A stretch of DNA of 64,000 bases from Epithemia pelagica (GCA_946965045.2 OX337238.1:2418001-2482000); one strand, 5' to 3'; positions 23,381-32,645 are shown, counted from the stretch's first letter. Numbers and translations are program-made. The notes: generated from the letters alone by a model not told the origin.

Positions 23381-25699
23381 TTAGACCCACCTGAAGCAAG
23401 GGGGTGAACAACTCCCGACATTGAAGTGGAGAGAAGGTGGTTGCGGCCAGCGGATACTCCAGCGTTTTGAATATCCCCGTCCGAAGGGATTGCCACACCA
23501 GGTGATGGGGGAGGTGGCGAACGCGGACTTATCCACCCAAGTTTTAACTTTCGCCTTGAGGTAGTCCAATTCGGCGGTCATGGCCCCATCGGGGGCTGTG
23601 AAAATACCCAATGTTTTGCGGGCATGATGCGGTTCAACTCTCTCAATTGTCACTCGCCGACCCGAGGGAGACCGAATGGAAATAGCCCCTGGGGCTTGGG
23701 CCGTAGAGAGCAGTAGCCAGTCTCGTCCAGACCAAGAGTAGTCTACGAGGTACCAATGGCATTTGCTTGGCACCAGGGCCCCTCCTGAGGCGCGAAGGGA
23801 TTCTTCCCAAAAATTTATACTCGATTGGAGCCGGGCAATCACTGACTGCGGGGACGCCGAGGGAGCCGGGTCATTGGCAACTAGATCTGTGTCGTCCACG
23901 AAGGCATACCCCACAAAGAAAAAATCCGACGTAGGGCTCCGAACGAAAATTCCATATCCCCGCTGGCGCATCGAGTTAAAAATGGGAGTACTAACCACTG
24001 CCCAAATGGCAGGGCCAGCTCCATTGCCTTGTCCAATTCCATGGGCCGGAAGATCGCCATCCGAGGCCGAGAAAGAAATAACCGAATCTCCATACGTGGT
24101 TCGAATGTAGTGGCGAAGTTGTTGTATAGGTCGGAGAGAAGCTTCCACAAAAGGCGTAGGAACTCCGCAGCGTTGCATGGCCAATCCGGCGGCGCCATGG
24201 ACGATCCTGTCGTAGCAGGATTTCGCGTCGTTGGAGCAGAGTGCGATCGGCTGACGAGATTGGCGGGCGATATCGTAGGTTAAGACCTTGTTTAGGGCTT
24301 GGTACACCACACTATGGGCTTTGCGGCTCCCGTACTGCTCAGGCGCCAAGAGATGATTGGCTTCGGCATACCGCATCATGGCACGCCCCATAAGCTTATT
24401 GTTATGGTTGAAGTCAGCTTCGTATAGGAGTATGGTACGAAGCTTGGTCACCTTGCATACGCCTGGTTTTTTCTCAAGCATGACGTTAAGCCCTTTTTTC
24501 CAACGATGAGGGACGTAACCCGTGAGAGCGGGAACATGGGCCATTGCTGCATCGACCGAGGCGAGTATCGGGTCCAAACTATTCGCAATGAAATGGCCGA
24601 AGTGAAGCCCCGATGGACCGGATGAGGTAAATTCGTCCATCCGTTGCCAGGATCGGGAAAAGGCGGGCGTACGGAAATCACAATCAAACGCGTTGGGGGC
24701 CACTAGAACCGAGGGACGTTTATGGGCCGAGAGGTAGAGGGCGGCCGCGTCAGAAACAAGGTCGTCGACCACGGCGGTAACACCGGAGCGGAGAATGTGT
24801 TGAGCTTCGAAGGAGCACCCCGTGGGACCAAGGATTTCAACTAACGGCCTTGTCAAGAGGTCAGTGCCAGTAGCCTGGCGAAATCTGCGAGAGTTTGCGG
24901 CCAAACAGCCCTCCTCCATGCCCTGGCGATCAGAATGGGACGACCAGGCCCCGGTCCATTCACCGTCTTCCCAAGTCCCGGGCCCCGACGGAACCTCCAC
25001 TTGGGCCAAACCGCCACGATGGGACGAGCGAAAAACCGACCGAAGGAGAGCAGCATCCGTTCGTTGACGTTCGCGGCGAAGCATATTCTGCAAACCCGTG
25101 GCGGCGGATTCCGCACCAGCTTCTGCTCACGCCATCGCCAGGTTCGAAAGGAAAGACCGACGCGATTCTGGAGCGCGTTTTTTCTCCCGCTTGTAGTTCT
25201 CCCAACTTTCCTGGCGGTGCCGAAGGATAACATCGAGGGGCATAGCCTGTGGTAGGAGGACCCCAGCTTTAGACGCCAACCGTTTCAGATACGACGAACT
25301 AACGTGGCGCCCAATGGACCGGGTATAGAAACGATCCCAAAACCGATGGAGGGCCAAGGCCCGAGCCAAAGCGGGCGTCCAAGGGACCTTCCCCGTCCGA
25401 AGCTTGCGACAGTTAGACTCAGCATGGCGAATTCCAGCGAGACGGAGACAGTCCAAAGCTTCCCATTCCTGAGCCAACTCGGGCATTAACGGAGCAGACG
25501 CCGTCGCGGGGCACAAAACCGCTGTTTCGAGGGCAAAGACCCGAGGGACTAGCTGGTTGGTGTCGTAATGTGTTTTCAACGAAGCCTGGTATTTCTTGAC
25601 CACACGAGGGTCCCGACATTGTAGTTTCCGAGCCGTGGTGGGTTGTTGAACACGGGCCCCTGATCCAAAAACAGCATAGGTAGAAAGATCCACCCACAA
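23381..25699 (-). pseudogene. Non-LTR element: reverse transcriptase
   Basis: The frame contains a single TGA at 25129-25127. Reverse transcriptase motifs are conserved: CSNDAKSCYDRI (motif A), HGIGQGNGAGPAIW (motif B) and YAFVDDTDLV (catalytic DD, motif C). After about 23498 the homologous thumb sequence moves to another frame (PLQCRELFTPLLQVGLSRSH), leaving this frame to end at 23381. Catalytic residues survive, so decay is probably moderate in age. Confidence 0.8.
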
Positions 25700-25755
25700 T
25701 GGACGATGATCACCGGGGGCACATCCAAAGGGGAGATACCCAGACGCAGACCCCG

Positions 25756-26160
25756 TCAGAACGGAGGATCCAAAGACGCAATCAATCGGTCGAGACCCTC
25801 GGTTGTGGGTCGCCGGGCAGTGGCTCGGTCGTGACGGTCCAAGTGAAGGTCAACTAAAGACAGCCCTGTCAGCGATTCGGCAATCGGGTTCAGTGGTGTC
25901 CAGAGCAGCGGCTCCTTGGCATCCATGGTAAGGAAGATCTGATCCCCTGCGTCATAAGCCTGTTGCAAATCCTGCCGAAGGTCCATCAGGAAGGCCTGGC
26001 GGGGATCCTCAGTCCTCGGTGGGTGAGCAGCTGAGAAAAAGGCAAGGTGTTGATTCCACACGGAACCCAGATCTCGCGGGTTACAGACTGGGCGGTACGC
26101 ACTGTAAATCCACACATGGGAGCGGTTGTGGCCCCGAAGCCGGATCCACGTCCAGCGGCC
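25756..26160 (-). pseudogene. Non-LTR element: endonuclease C-terminal remnant
   Basis: From the truncated 5' end the frame reads GRWTWIRLRGHN then VWIYSAYRPV and GDQIFLTMDAKE, which fit the C-terminal half of an AP-endonuclease-like domain. A one-base frameshift near 25775 separates this from the expected SDHR-type end, found as PGDHRPLWVDL in the next frame. The open frame extends rightward past 26160, but that part is antisense host sequence and not element. Confidence 0.65.
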
Positions 26161-26177
26161 AATTGCTCCCCAAACAA
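26161..26177 (+). repeat. Target site duplication, right copy
   Basis: Right-hand copy of the 17-bp duplication flanking the non-LTR element (one mismatch, C for T). It is followed directly by the displaced 3' end of the oxidoreductase gene. Confidence 0.85.
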
Positions 26178-26270
26178 ACCAATGACATGGATGGAGCGAA
26201 CGACAAAGACCAAGAGAAGAAGAAGAAACAAAAGAAGGACTCCAAACGTCAAAAAACCAAGGAACCCTAG
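26178..26270 (+). pseudogene. Displaced 3' end of the oxidoreductase coding sequence
   Basis: Directly after the right target duplication the plus strand reads TNDMDGANDKDQEKK and on through a Lys-rich stretch to KTKEP and a TAG at 26268-26270: 30 codons and a stop. The copy at 42113-42985 ends with the matching tail (TIDTDGDND..., then Lys-rich, DSKRQKTKEP) directly after LPKQ. This shows that the codons once followed position 20653 without interruption. The acidic and Lys-rich tail is of unknown role and is now separated from the gene by 5.5 kb. Confidence 0.85.
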
Positions 26271-26335
26271 TGGCCATTTGGAGTTGTGTCACCAACAAGC
26301 ATGACAGCTGGATTTAAAGCAACTGCAAGACGAAA

Positions 26336-26340
26336 GGAAA
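26336..26340 (+). repeat. Target site duplication of the copia element, left
   Basis: GGAAA directly precedes the left LTR. GGAAA also directly follows the right LTR at 32646-32650. A 5-bp duplication is typical for Ty1/copia integrases. Confidence 0.85.
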
Positions 26341-26552
26341 TGTTGAAACACAATCCCTACCAAGTGCCGTACAAGCAACAAAAGGATCGATAACTTCTTA
26401 TTGTTGATAGAATGAGCACTTGGTGCTCTCGTTACTGCTAGATCCTCTATGACCCTTTTTCTTGCGCGTCACCACCTGCCACGCACCTTCTTCGTTCATT
26501 TTTGTCTGTCCATTGTCCGCAGTCGCGGATCCAATGTTAGCTACCTCCAACA
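26341..26552 (-). repeat. 3' LTR of the copia element
   Basis: Length 212 bases, TGTTG...CAACA. By eye it matches the other LTR at 32434-32645 at every position. It contains the last 52 codons of pol. On the element strand, a purine-rich AAAGGAG stretch at about 26555-26561 lies just outside it and is a candidate polypurine tract. Confidence 0.93.
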
Positions 26553-29500
26553 CACTCCTTTGCGATGAGTGATATTTGTCACTTTTTGGAATATTGAGGA
26601 TAGCATCACGGAACTTGTAGAACAAGTGACCTTGCAATGGCTTCGTATGGAAATCAGCCAACATATCTTCTGTTGGACAATGCTCCACACGCAACTCCTT
26701 TTTGGCGATTCGATCTTTCACATAAAAGTAGCGTACGTTGATGTGTTTCGTCCTTTTACTGCTCGATGCTCTTCCATTCTTCTCTAACTGCACTGCGCTT
26801 AAGTTATCTTGGTACAGCACAACATCTTTTGGTTGGTACCCTTGGTGAATCAGGAAATTCCGACACCACAACAGATTTGGCAGTCCGTCATGAACCCCGA
26901 TTAATTTGCTCTCTGTTGAGCTTCTCGACACCAGTTTCTCTTTGCTTGACATGTTCATGGCACCACCTTTTCCAAGTGTCATAACGGCCCCTGTATGTCC
27001 TCGCATATCCGGATGTACTGCATATGATGCATCAATCCACCATTGTACTCGTCCGCTTCCATCACATTCCAGACGTAATAACAGATCCTTGGTGGCCTGC
27101 AAATATTTCATTACTCGACTCAACTTTCTCCAGTCATCCAAATCAGGACTGGCAACCCTTGTACTCAGGAACCCAATTGCCACGCGGATATCCGGTCGTC
27201 CACGGTGAGCAAGGTACATCAACTGCATTACTAGGCTGTGGAAGTACTCACTCTTTTCTTTGTTCATTTTTGGGGCATGATCGTTTACCGCAAAGAGGTG
27301 TTGTGCAGCAGGGGTTGCTGCTTTTCCTTTGAACTGTTTTGGCATGTCGTCCAAGGCATTCTGGATATAGCTCCTCATATCCACAATAAGGACTCCAGGC
27401 TCTGAATAGTCCAAATACATCCCCAGGTAATCGTGTCTCTTTCCTTCTGAGATTGACACTTCACCAAGCTGACCAAATGTCCTTTTGATATCGTCGACAA
27501 TCCCACTCACAACTTGTTCTTCCTTGTGTGATATTTTCAGGTCGTCTATATGCCACGTGATCGTGCATTGTGACCCATTGATAACCTTATTTGCCACACA
27601 ACTGTCATATGGGTTAATTTCAAACCCCCACTCCTTGATTTGTTCCGACAGTCGTTCCCAAAACAACCTGGCCGCCCGGAGTGTCCCATATAATGCACGC
27701 AACAACTCCACATATATCACCGGCTCGCCGTGTTCATATACAACAAACTGCTTATAGCTCGGGTCTATCTCAATCAACAGGGTTGCCATCAGTCCCGTGA
27801 TCCTCATGTGGACTCCCTTGTCCATTGCCACTTGCATAAACGCCCCTGGAATGTCTACCACCGTTACACACCGTCCTTCCATAGCATCAATGATTGCTGT
27901 AATGAACACTGCGTCAGTGCTAACTGTCGGTGATGTTGCATCTTCTTTTGCAATGTAGTTTCTTTGCTTTCTGCCGTCGGCACATCCTCTGCCTTTTATT
28001 TTGCCAGTTCGTTTCCGCTTTAAGAACATTAAGTATCCTAAAGCCTCTCTTATTTGTTCCTTTGTCAACTTGCTTTTCTGTATTGCTTTTATTACTTCTC
28101 TTTCATGGAGTTGTACCACCTCTGTTTTCACTGCCGACACTCCTGCGTCTCCGAACATTCGAACTCCTTGCTTCATGCTCATTTTAGGGGTCGACAAATC
28201 TTGCACGGTAGTGCTACCAACATATATGTCTCCATGATATCGGTATGCATAGTTTCGTTCTCGATTGGTTCGCAAATTGTATTGATGCCGTGTTGGATTA
28301 ACTCGCGATGCATCATCACCACTCGGCCCTGCACTTGGACTGTTGGTTGGGTTTTGAGTGGCACTCGGAGCTCTGCTTGGATTCCCACTTGGATCTTCAG
28401 TCATTTCCTCATTACTTATCCCTTGAACTGCATTCTCAACCTCATCAAGCTCATTCAGGGCATTGTCGGCAACAGCCTGTTCTACAAACTGTTCAGCTAT
28501 CTCTTGTTCATGCTCGGATGCATGTTCCAACACATCCTCCGATTGGGTTGCCTCGGCTGGTGTACTCATGTTCCCTCCAGCCAAGTTATCCTCCATGTGC
28601 GCATCCTCTACTTCCACACTCTCATTGATTGAATTTTCCTCGTCAGCTCCAGGATTTGGTGCCTCATTTCCATTGTTCTCCTCGATCAAGGGACCTTCTA
28701 GATCAATCAGATCATTATCCGCTTCTTCTTCGATTCCATCCATCACTCCTCCATCCTGACCACCGCTTCCACTTTCATCATCAGCGATAATATCCTCCTC
28801 CACTGGGTCACCATCATCCACATCAACATCGGCAAGCTCTTCAGCAATAAAATCATCATCGTATCGTAGTACTTCATCGTATTCCTCATGCACTACGTAA
28901 TCTTCGTCTTCCTCCTCATTGTAGTTAAGATCCTCGAAGTCAATCATGGTGACTCTGTTGTCACGATTCCCAAAGGCAAGTTCTGGGTATTGATCTTGTG
29001 AGGAGGTCAAAGCTGCTACCCTCTTTTCTATTCCCTCTGGCATGGGCACAATTGTTGCTCTTGATCGATTTAGTACCCGTCCAGTAACAAGGCTCATAAA
29101 GTAGTAGCCCCCTTGTTTGTTCCCTGTTGGTCGCAGAGCAATCGCTCCGACTGTGCGTGCTTGCATTGTGTTGTTGTGGGGCTCATGCACTTGTACATAT
29201 TGGCCAAATTCGTATTGACAATGCTTGTTGAAGTCAATGTCCTCTCCGGTCACAAGCACTCTTGGGCTTGATCGTTCTGAGATCCCGTTCTTAGCCGGGA
29301 ATGAATTTAACCAGTACACAGCGAATTTCCCCAATTCCATCACCATGATCCGTGGTACAAATTTGAATGGCAGTGTATTATATACACATCGCATTCTCTC
29401 TTTGATTGTTCGTATGTATCGCTCGATGTCTCCCACGTGCTCTTCTCTTGATGTGGGATTAAGCTTCATTCCAAGGAGTCCTAGGGCGTTCTTAATTTCT

Positions 29501-30279
29501 GTTGTATCAAAAGCCCCATCAGCTAGGATGATCTTTGGTCGTAGCCCTCCTCGGCGGTATGTACTGACCACTTTCTTGACAGATTGAATGATCTCGCTGT
29601 CTTGTGTACTAGAGATGACGTCGATTGTTCCAAATTTGATATTTCGTGATACGGTAACCAAGAAACCCACGCCGTTGACATGCATTACGTCCATTCCCAA
29701 TGTTACATCACGGTACTCTGCCGGGATTGCACACTCCTTAGTTTCATCCGTGTGTACCTTATTTGGCCTTGACCTCACGGTCTTTCCTTTTAACGAACCG
29801 ATGTCAGGTCCGAAGATCTTCTCTGCAATTTGCACGTCCTTGCTTGTGTATGGGCAGTTGGTGATTAACTTTTGATCGAGGATAGCCATCAATTCGCGTG
29901 TGGTTGGCCGACCTATCTTAGCTTGTAGTGCTCGCACTGCTTCAGCTCGTTTCACATCATGTTTCGAATAACTGACTTTATTCTCCTTAACTGTACTAAC
30001 TAAGACAGAGCCGTTGGTAGTCGTTGTAGTTGCCCAGTTAGTGTAGTACAGTCCTTGTGGGCTGGGGCGAAATATATCTGCAGTTTCCCCTGTCAGTTTG
30101 CCAGTCACAATAAATTCGTCTTGTGTCACGCTGTTGAACTTGATGTCATGTGCTTCTTTCACTTGATGTAGAGATAAAATGTTAACCCAACCGCCGGGAT
30201 CATACCAAACGGTGCCATAGTTTTTGACTTTGGCCTGTAGGTTGGTTTGTCTTGTTCCACAAAGGCCTCGAAAAGTCAT
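26398..30279 (-). CDS. pol: Copia pol: protease part, integrase, reverse transcriptase, RNase H
   Basis: About 1293 residues from the first Met, but the frame is open further upstream to the A8 run at 30320-30313, so translation probably enters by frameshift from gag. From that Met: rest of the protease (YGTVWYDPGGWVNILSL), then integrase with D197 (LGMDVMHVNG), D254 (IILADGAFDT) and E286 (VGDIERYIRTIKER). A long Asp/Glu-rich linker follows, then reverse transcriptase with VTVVDIPGAFMQV and catalytic WHIDDLKISH, then RNase H (WWIDASYAVHPDMRGHTGAV, SSTESKLIG, YQDNLSAVQL). The zinc-binding HHCC region before the integrase core is poorly conserved. The stop at 26398 lies inside the 3' LTR, so the LTR encodes the end of the protein. 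Function: particle maturation, cDNA synthesis and integration of this element. Confidence 0.92.
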   Translation of the reverse strand: MTFRGLCGTRQTNLQAKVKNYGTVWYDPGGWVNILSLHQVKEAHDIKFNSVTQDEFIVTGKLTGETADIFRPSPQGLYYTNWATTTTTNGSVLVSTVKENKVSYSKHDVKRAEAVRALQAKIGRPTTRELMAILDQKLITNCPYTSKDVQIAEKIFGPDIGSLKGKTVRSRPNKVHTDETKECAIPAEYRDVTLGMDVMHVNGVGFLVTVSRNIKFGTIDVISSTQDSEIIQSVKKVVSTYRRGGLRPKIILADGAFDTTEIKNALGLLGMKLNPTSREEHVGDIERYIRTIKERMRCVYNTLPFKFVPRIMVMELGKFAVYWLNSFPAKNGISERSSPRVLVTGEDIDFNKHCQYEFGQYVQVHEPHNNTMQARTVGAIALRPTGNKQGGYYFMSLVTGRVLNRSRATIVPMPEGIEKRVAALTSSQDQYPELAFGNRDNRVTMIDFEDLNYNEEEDEDYVVHEEYDEVLRYDDDFIAEELADVDVDDGDPVEEDIIADDESGSGGQDGGVMDGIEEEADNDLIDLEGPLIEENNGNEAPNPGADEENSINESVEVEDAHMEDNLAGGNMSTPAEATQSEDVLEHASEHEQEIAEQFVEQAVADNALNELDEVENAVQGISNEEMTEDPSGNPSRAPSATQNPTNSPSAGPSGDDASRVNPTRHQYNLRTNRERNYAYRYHGDIYVGSTTVQDLSTPKMSMKQGVRMFGDAGVSAVKTEVVQLHEREVIKAIQKSKLTKEQIREALGYLMFLKRKRTGKIKGRGCADGRKQRNYIAKEDATSPTVSTDAVFITAIIDAMEGRCVTVVDIPGAFMQVAMDKGVHMRITGLMATLLIEIDPSYKQFVVYEHGEPVIYVELLRALYGTLRAARLFWERLSEQIKEWGFEINPYDSCVANKVINGSQCTITWHIDDLKISHKEEQVVSGIVDDIKRTFGQLGEVSISEGKRHDYLGMYLDYSEPGVLIVDMRSYIQNALDDMPKQFKGKAATPAAQHLFAVNDHAPKMNKEKSEYFHSLVMQLMYLAHRGRPDIRVAIGFLSTRVASPDLDDWRKLSRVMKYLQATKDLLLRLECDGSGRVQWWIDASYAVHPDMRGHTGAVMTLGKGGAMNMSSKEKLVSRSSTESKLIGVHDGLPNLLWCRNFLIHQGYQPKDVVLYQDNLSAVQLEKNGRASSSKRTKHINVRYFYVKDRIAKKELRVEHCPTEDMLADFHTKPLQGHLFYKFRDAILNIPKSDKYHSSQRSVLEVANIGSATADNGQTKMNEEGAWQVVTRKKKGHRGSSSNESTKCSFYQQ

Positions 30280-30308
30280 GCTTGTTGCCGCCTTTCTTAT
30301 ATTACTGA

Positions 30309-30320
30309 TTAATTTTTTTT
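30309..30320 (-). promoter_or_regulatory. Candidate -1 ribosomal frameshift site (A8 run) between gag and pol
   Basis: On the element strand the codons are AGT AAA AAA AAT TAA, the last being the gag stop. A AAA AAT in this register fits the X XXY YYZ slippery pattern. Slipping back by one base enters an uninterrupted frame (TTA ATC AGT AAT ATA AGA...) that continues the protease and joins pol. I did not identify a downstream pseudoknot. Confidence 0.7.
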
Positions 30321-31577
30321 ACTGAAGATGCTCACCGTTGCTTGATTGTCCAGCAACACCCAATCAGGAGGTATATTATCCTGTGACAAAGTGGGAACAG
30401 CAAACACAAGTGAGTTACGCTCAAGTGCAGTGGCAGCAATACCAATTGTGGTCGAACCTTCTGTGACACCGGTGTCAGTTGCTCCGTTGTTTCCTGATGC
30501 ATTTCCACTTCCGTTTGCATTGTCATTGGAACTTCCAGTCATGAAGGCCACTCCGGTTCCATTGTTTTGTCCTTGGTTCTGGTTGTTGTTGTTATTATTG
30601 TTCTGTTGGCTATCACGACGAACCATTCGTGCATCAATGATTACACGGGCATTTGCCAATGTTGTTGGGTATATCGTGTTCCCATCCAAGAAGCTGTTGT
30701 GGAGATGAGCCTCATACTCCTTCACCCCACAAGCCCTGATGAATCTATTTGCGATCATCCTTTCTTCTGCCTCTTCCATGTCGGCATCTTCAGCAGTTGT
30801 TCGCTCATTTTTCTTGGCTATTTCATTCACGTAGGTTGGGTCACATAACACCACTCCCAACTCCCTCATGATCTTTACCTTTGCAGTGAAGGCTTCATAG
30901 AAGGCCTGGATCGACTGGCCAGGATGGCGCTTCATGGTGTAGAAGTCTGCCCTCACTTTATCCATGGCCATCCCAGTGTAGACTCTATCACTATCGTAGG
31001 TGAAGGTGATACTCTTGATCAACTTGAGTAGTTCGATTCCATCACGACTTGTTTGAATGCTTTCGAACGACGCGTGTGCCTTGAGCTTGTCTTTCAGTAC
31101 GGGTGTTGACTGGCCGAGCAAGAGACTGTACAGCGACGACTTGAAACTGGCAATTGCAACTTCTTGCTCTTGTATCTGCTTGAACTCCATTTTCCACTGC
31201 TCGACGGCTAGCATTGTCATGGTGCTTTCGTCTTCAGGGATTTCTGGTCTTTCCGGTGGAGGAATTTCTAGATTCTCTACTCCACGTTGAAAAATCATGT
31301 TATACTTCGGGAACTTGGTTCCCACGTATCCGACAAGTAGCTCAATGTTCTTCAGATACTTCTTTGATTGTGCGTCATGGGCATAATCAAATATGCATTC
31401 CTTGAGCAGCGGCTCTTGCCCTTCAAACTTTGGTTGATTTTGGCGCTGTCCTCGACCTTGGTTCGATCGTCCGCGTCCTCCTCGTCCTCCACGACCTTGG
31501 TTACCACGTCCTTGGGACTGGTTCGAAGATGATGTCGCTTGATCAGGCCTTGGGCCATCTGTTTGATTGCTGGACAT
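30309..31577 (-). CDS. gag: Copia gag with start of protease
   Basis: 422 residues from the ATG at 31577. A Gly/Arg/Gln-rich N-terminus (GRGNQGRGGRGGRGR) is followed by a capsid-like helical region (for example GQSIQAFYEAFTAKVKIMREL). I see no CCHC zinc knuckle; an Asn/Gln-rich and Gly-rich stretch occupies that place, so RNA binding may depend on the RG-rich start. The last residues DWVLLDNQATVSIFSKKN contain the protease active-site motif (D-x-Q-A-T), so the protease straddles the frameshift. The stop TAA at 30311-30309 follows directly after the A8 run. The start is only 8 bases after the leader ORF stop. Confidence 0.88.
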   Translation of the reverse strand: MSSNQTDGPRPDQATSSSNQSQGRGNQGRGGRGGRGRSNQGRGQRQNQPKFEGQEPLLKECIFDYAHDAQSKKYLKNIELLVGYVGTKFPKYNMIFQRGVENLEIPPPERPEIPEDESTMTMLAVEQWKMEFKQIQEQEVAIASFKSSLYSLLLGQSTPVLKDKLKAHASFESIQTSRDGIELLKLIKSITFTYDSDRVYTGMAMDKVRADFYTMKRHPGQSIQAFYEAFTAKVKIMRELGVVLCDPTYVNEIAKKNERTTAEDADMEEAEERMIANRFIRACGVKEYEAHLHNSFLDGNTIYPTTLANARVIIDARMVRRDSQQNNNNNNNQNQGQNNGTGVAFMTGSSNDNANGSGNASGNNGATDTGVTEGSTTIGIAATALERNSLVFAVPTLSQDNIPPDWVLLDNQATVSIFSKKN

Positions 31578-31585
31578 CTTGGTGG

Positions 31586-32386
31586 TTACTCAATGAGGTG
31601 GACGTTTTGTCGTTGTCTTCGTATTTCTTCGTGGTGGTTGGTTCTTGGATTCCACACCTCTATGTGTATGTACACTTCAGTAATTCGTGTGACTCGCCCT
31701 TCCTGATTGTGTAACAAACCGATATGGTCTGCGAGACGTATTCTGTTCCGGATTCCGACTCGACTTCCTACTGCAAGTTGTCCTGCTGCTACTTGTCGTA
31801 CTGGCACTACACGTAGACGACGTGCAACTGGTTGGGCTTGAGGAAGGTTTTGTTCTCTCGGATTTTCCCGAGGATTGTCAGGAATTGATTCTTGAACTTC
31901 TTCGTGTCCCTGTTCCTCAGCGATGACTCCAATTGGCTGAGCCTCCGCTAGGATTTCTGGGTCTTGTTGAACCTGGATAACTGGTTCCACTTCGTCACGA
32001 TGGACTACTACTACCTGCGGTTCTTCGGGCTGTTCCTCTTCTTGGATTTCCAGATTTTCTTGCACCTCTGCTTGATGTCGTACTTGTTCCGCTTGCTCTG
32101 CTTCACGGTAGAGATCGCGTTGGGCAACTTCCTGGTTGTGGCGGATGTCTTGTACAGTTTGTCGGTACTGCTGGCACTCTTCCGCGCGACGCTGCTGGTA
32201 CTGCTATTGCAACTGAGCCTTGTCGGCCCAGTATTGACGATCGATGTCACGAAGTCGGGTTTGATGACCTCGTTCTTGTTGGTTGAGTTCGCGATTCTGC
32301 TCAATCTTCAAGTGGGCAATTGCACGGATGAGACGGGTCACTGGAGTATTAACAGGCGGTCCAAAGGGAATCTCAGCTCCGGACAT
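31586..32386 (-). CDS. Leader ORF upstream of copia gag, with an internal TAG
   Basis: One frame runs from the ATG at 32386 (MSGAEIPFGPPVNTPVTRL) to the TAA at 31588-31586, broken only by a TAG at 32206-32204 in the context CAA TAG CAG. Before the TAG it is a helical Arg/Gln-rich region (IEQNRELNQQERGHQTRL, DIDRQYWADKAQLQ). After it comes more Gln-rich helix, an acidic stretch, then a compact C-terminus with VGSRVGIRNRIRLADH, GRVTRITEVYIHIEVW and NVHLIE, which resembles an SH3-like or KOW/tudor-like barrel. It lies between the 5' LTR and gag, and the gag ATG follows 8 bases after its stop, so reinitiation is possible. I do not recognise it as a standard copia protein. The TAG may be read through, or may just be a mutation. 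Confidence 0.55.
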
Positions 32387-32433
32387 GAACGCAACAGTCA
32401 ATCGTAAGATATAAAGATTTTCTATCAACAATA

Positions 32434-32645
32434 TGTTGAAACACAATCCCTACCAAGTGCCGTACAAGCAACAAAAGGATCGATAACTTCTTATTGTTGA
32501 TAGAATGAGCACTTGGTGCTCTCGTTACTGCTAGATCCTCTATGACCCTTTTTCTTGCGCGTCACCACCTGCCACGCACCTTCTTCGTTCATTTTTGTCT
32601 GTCCATTGTCCGCAGTCGCGGATCCAATGTTAGCTACCTCCAACA
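32434..32645 (-). repeat. 5' LTR of the copia element
   Basis: 212 bases, identical by eye to 26341-26552. It should contain the element promoter. On the element strand the sequence after it (TATTGTTGATAGAAAATC) is where the primer-binding site should lie; I could not assign it to a tRNA. Confidence 0.93.

Larger units (their letters stand above)
20654..26160 (-). mobile_element. Non-LTR retrotransposon, 5'-truncated and decayed, C-terminal RNase H type
   Basis: The element lies antisense to the oxidoreductase gene. Its 3' end is a short (TTA)n tail, seen on the plus strand as TAATAATAATAA from 20654. Its 5' end at 26160 falls inside an endonuclease domain, so it is 5'-truncated like most target-primed insertions. 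Order on the element: endonuclease remnant, reverse transcriptase, RNase H, then a CX2C..C zinc knuckle-like stretch. The layout resembles I-superfamily elements. Reading frames are broken in at least four places (about 25775, 25129, about 23498 and 23246), so it cannot move by itself. It is bounded by a 17-bp target duplication. Confidence 0.85.
26341..32645 (-). mobile_element. Ty1/copia LTR retrotransposon, apparently complete and recent
   Basis: The element is 6305 bases, transcribed leftward. LTRs of 212 bases begin TGTTG and end CAACA, look identical base for base, and are flanked by GGAAA. On the element strand the order is 5' LTR (32645-32434), a leader ORF (32386-31586), gag (31577-30309), and pol (to 26398) in the -1 frame with protease, integrase, reverse transcriptase and RNase H. 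Integrase before reverse transcriptase marks it as copia. Apart from one TAG in the leader ORF, all frames are open. Identical LTRs imply a recent insertion, so it could be autonomous. It inserted 70 bases downstream of the old oxidoreductase stop. Confidence 0.92.

Noticed and set aside
26161-26298. N-terminal part of the 180-codon minus-strand frame as an endonuclease start
   Set aside because: This stretch is antisense to the displaced oxidoreductase tail. The element proper starts at 26160, so the join is accidental.
28640-28900. Plus-strand frames within the copia element
   Set aside because: They mirror the acidic linker of pol; no homology and no codon logic of their own.
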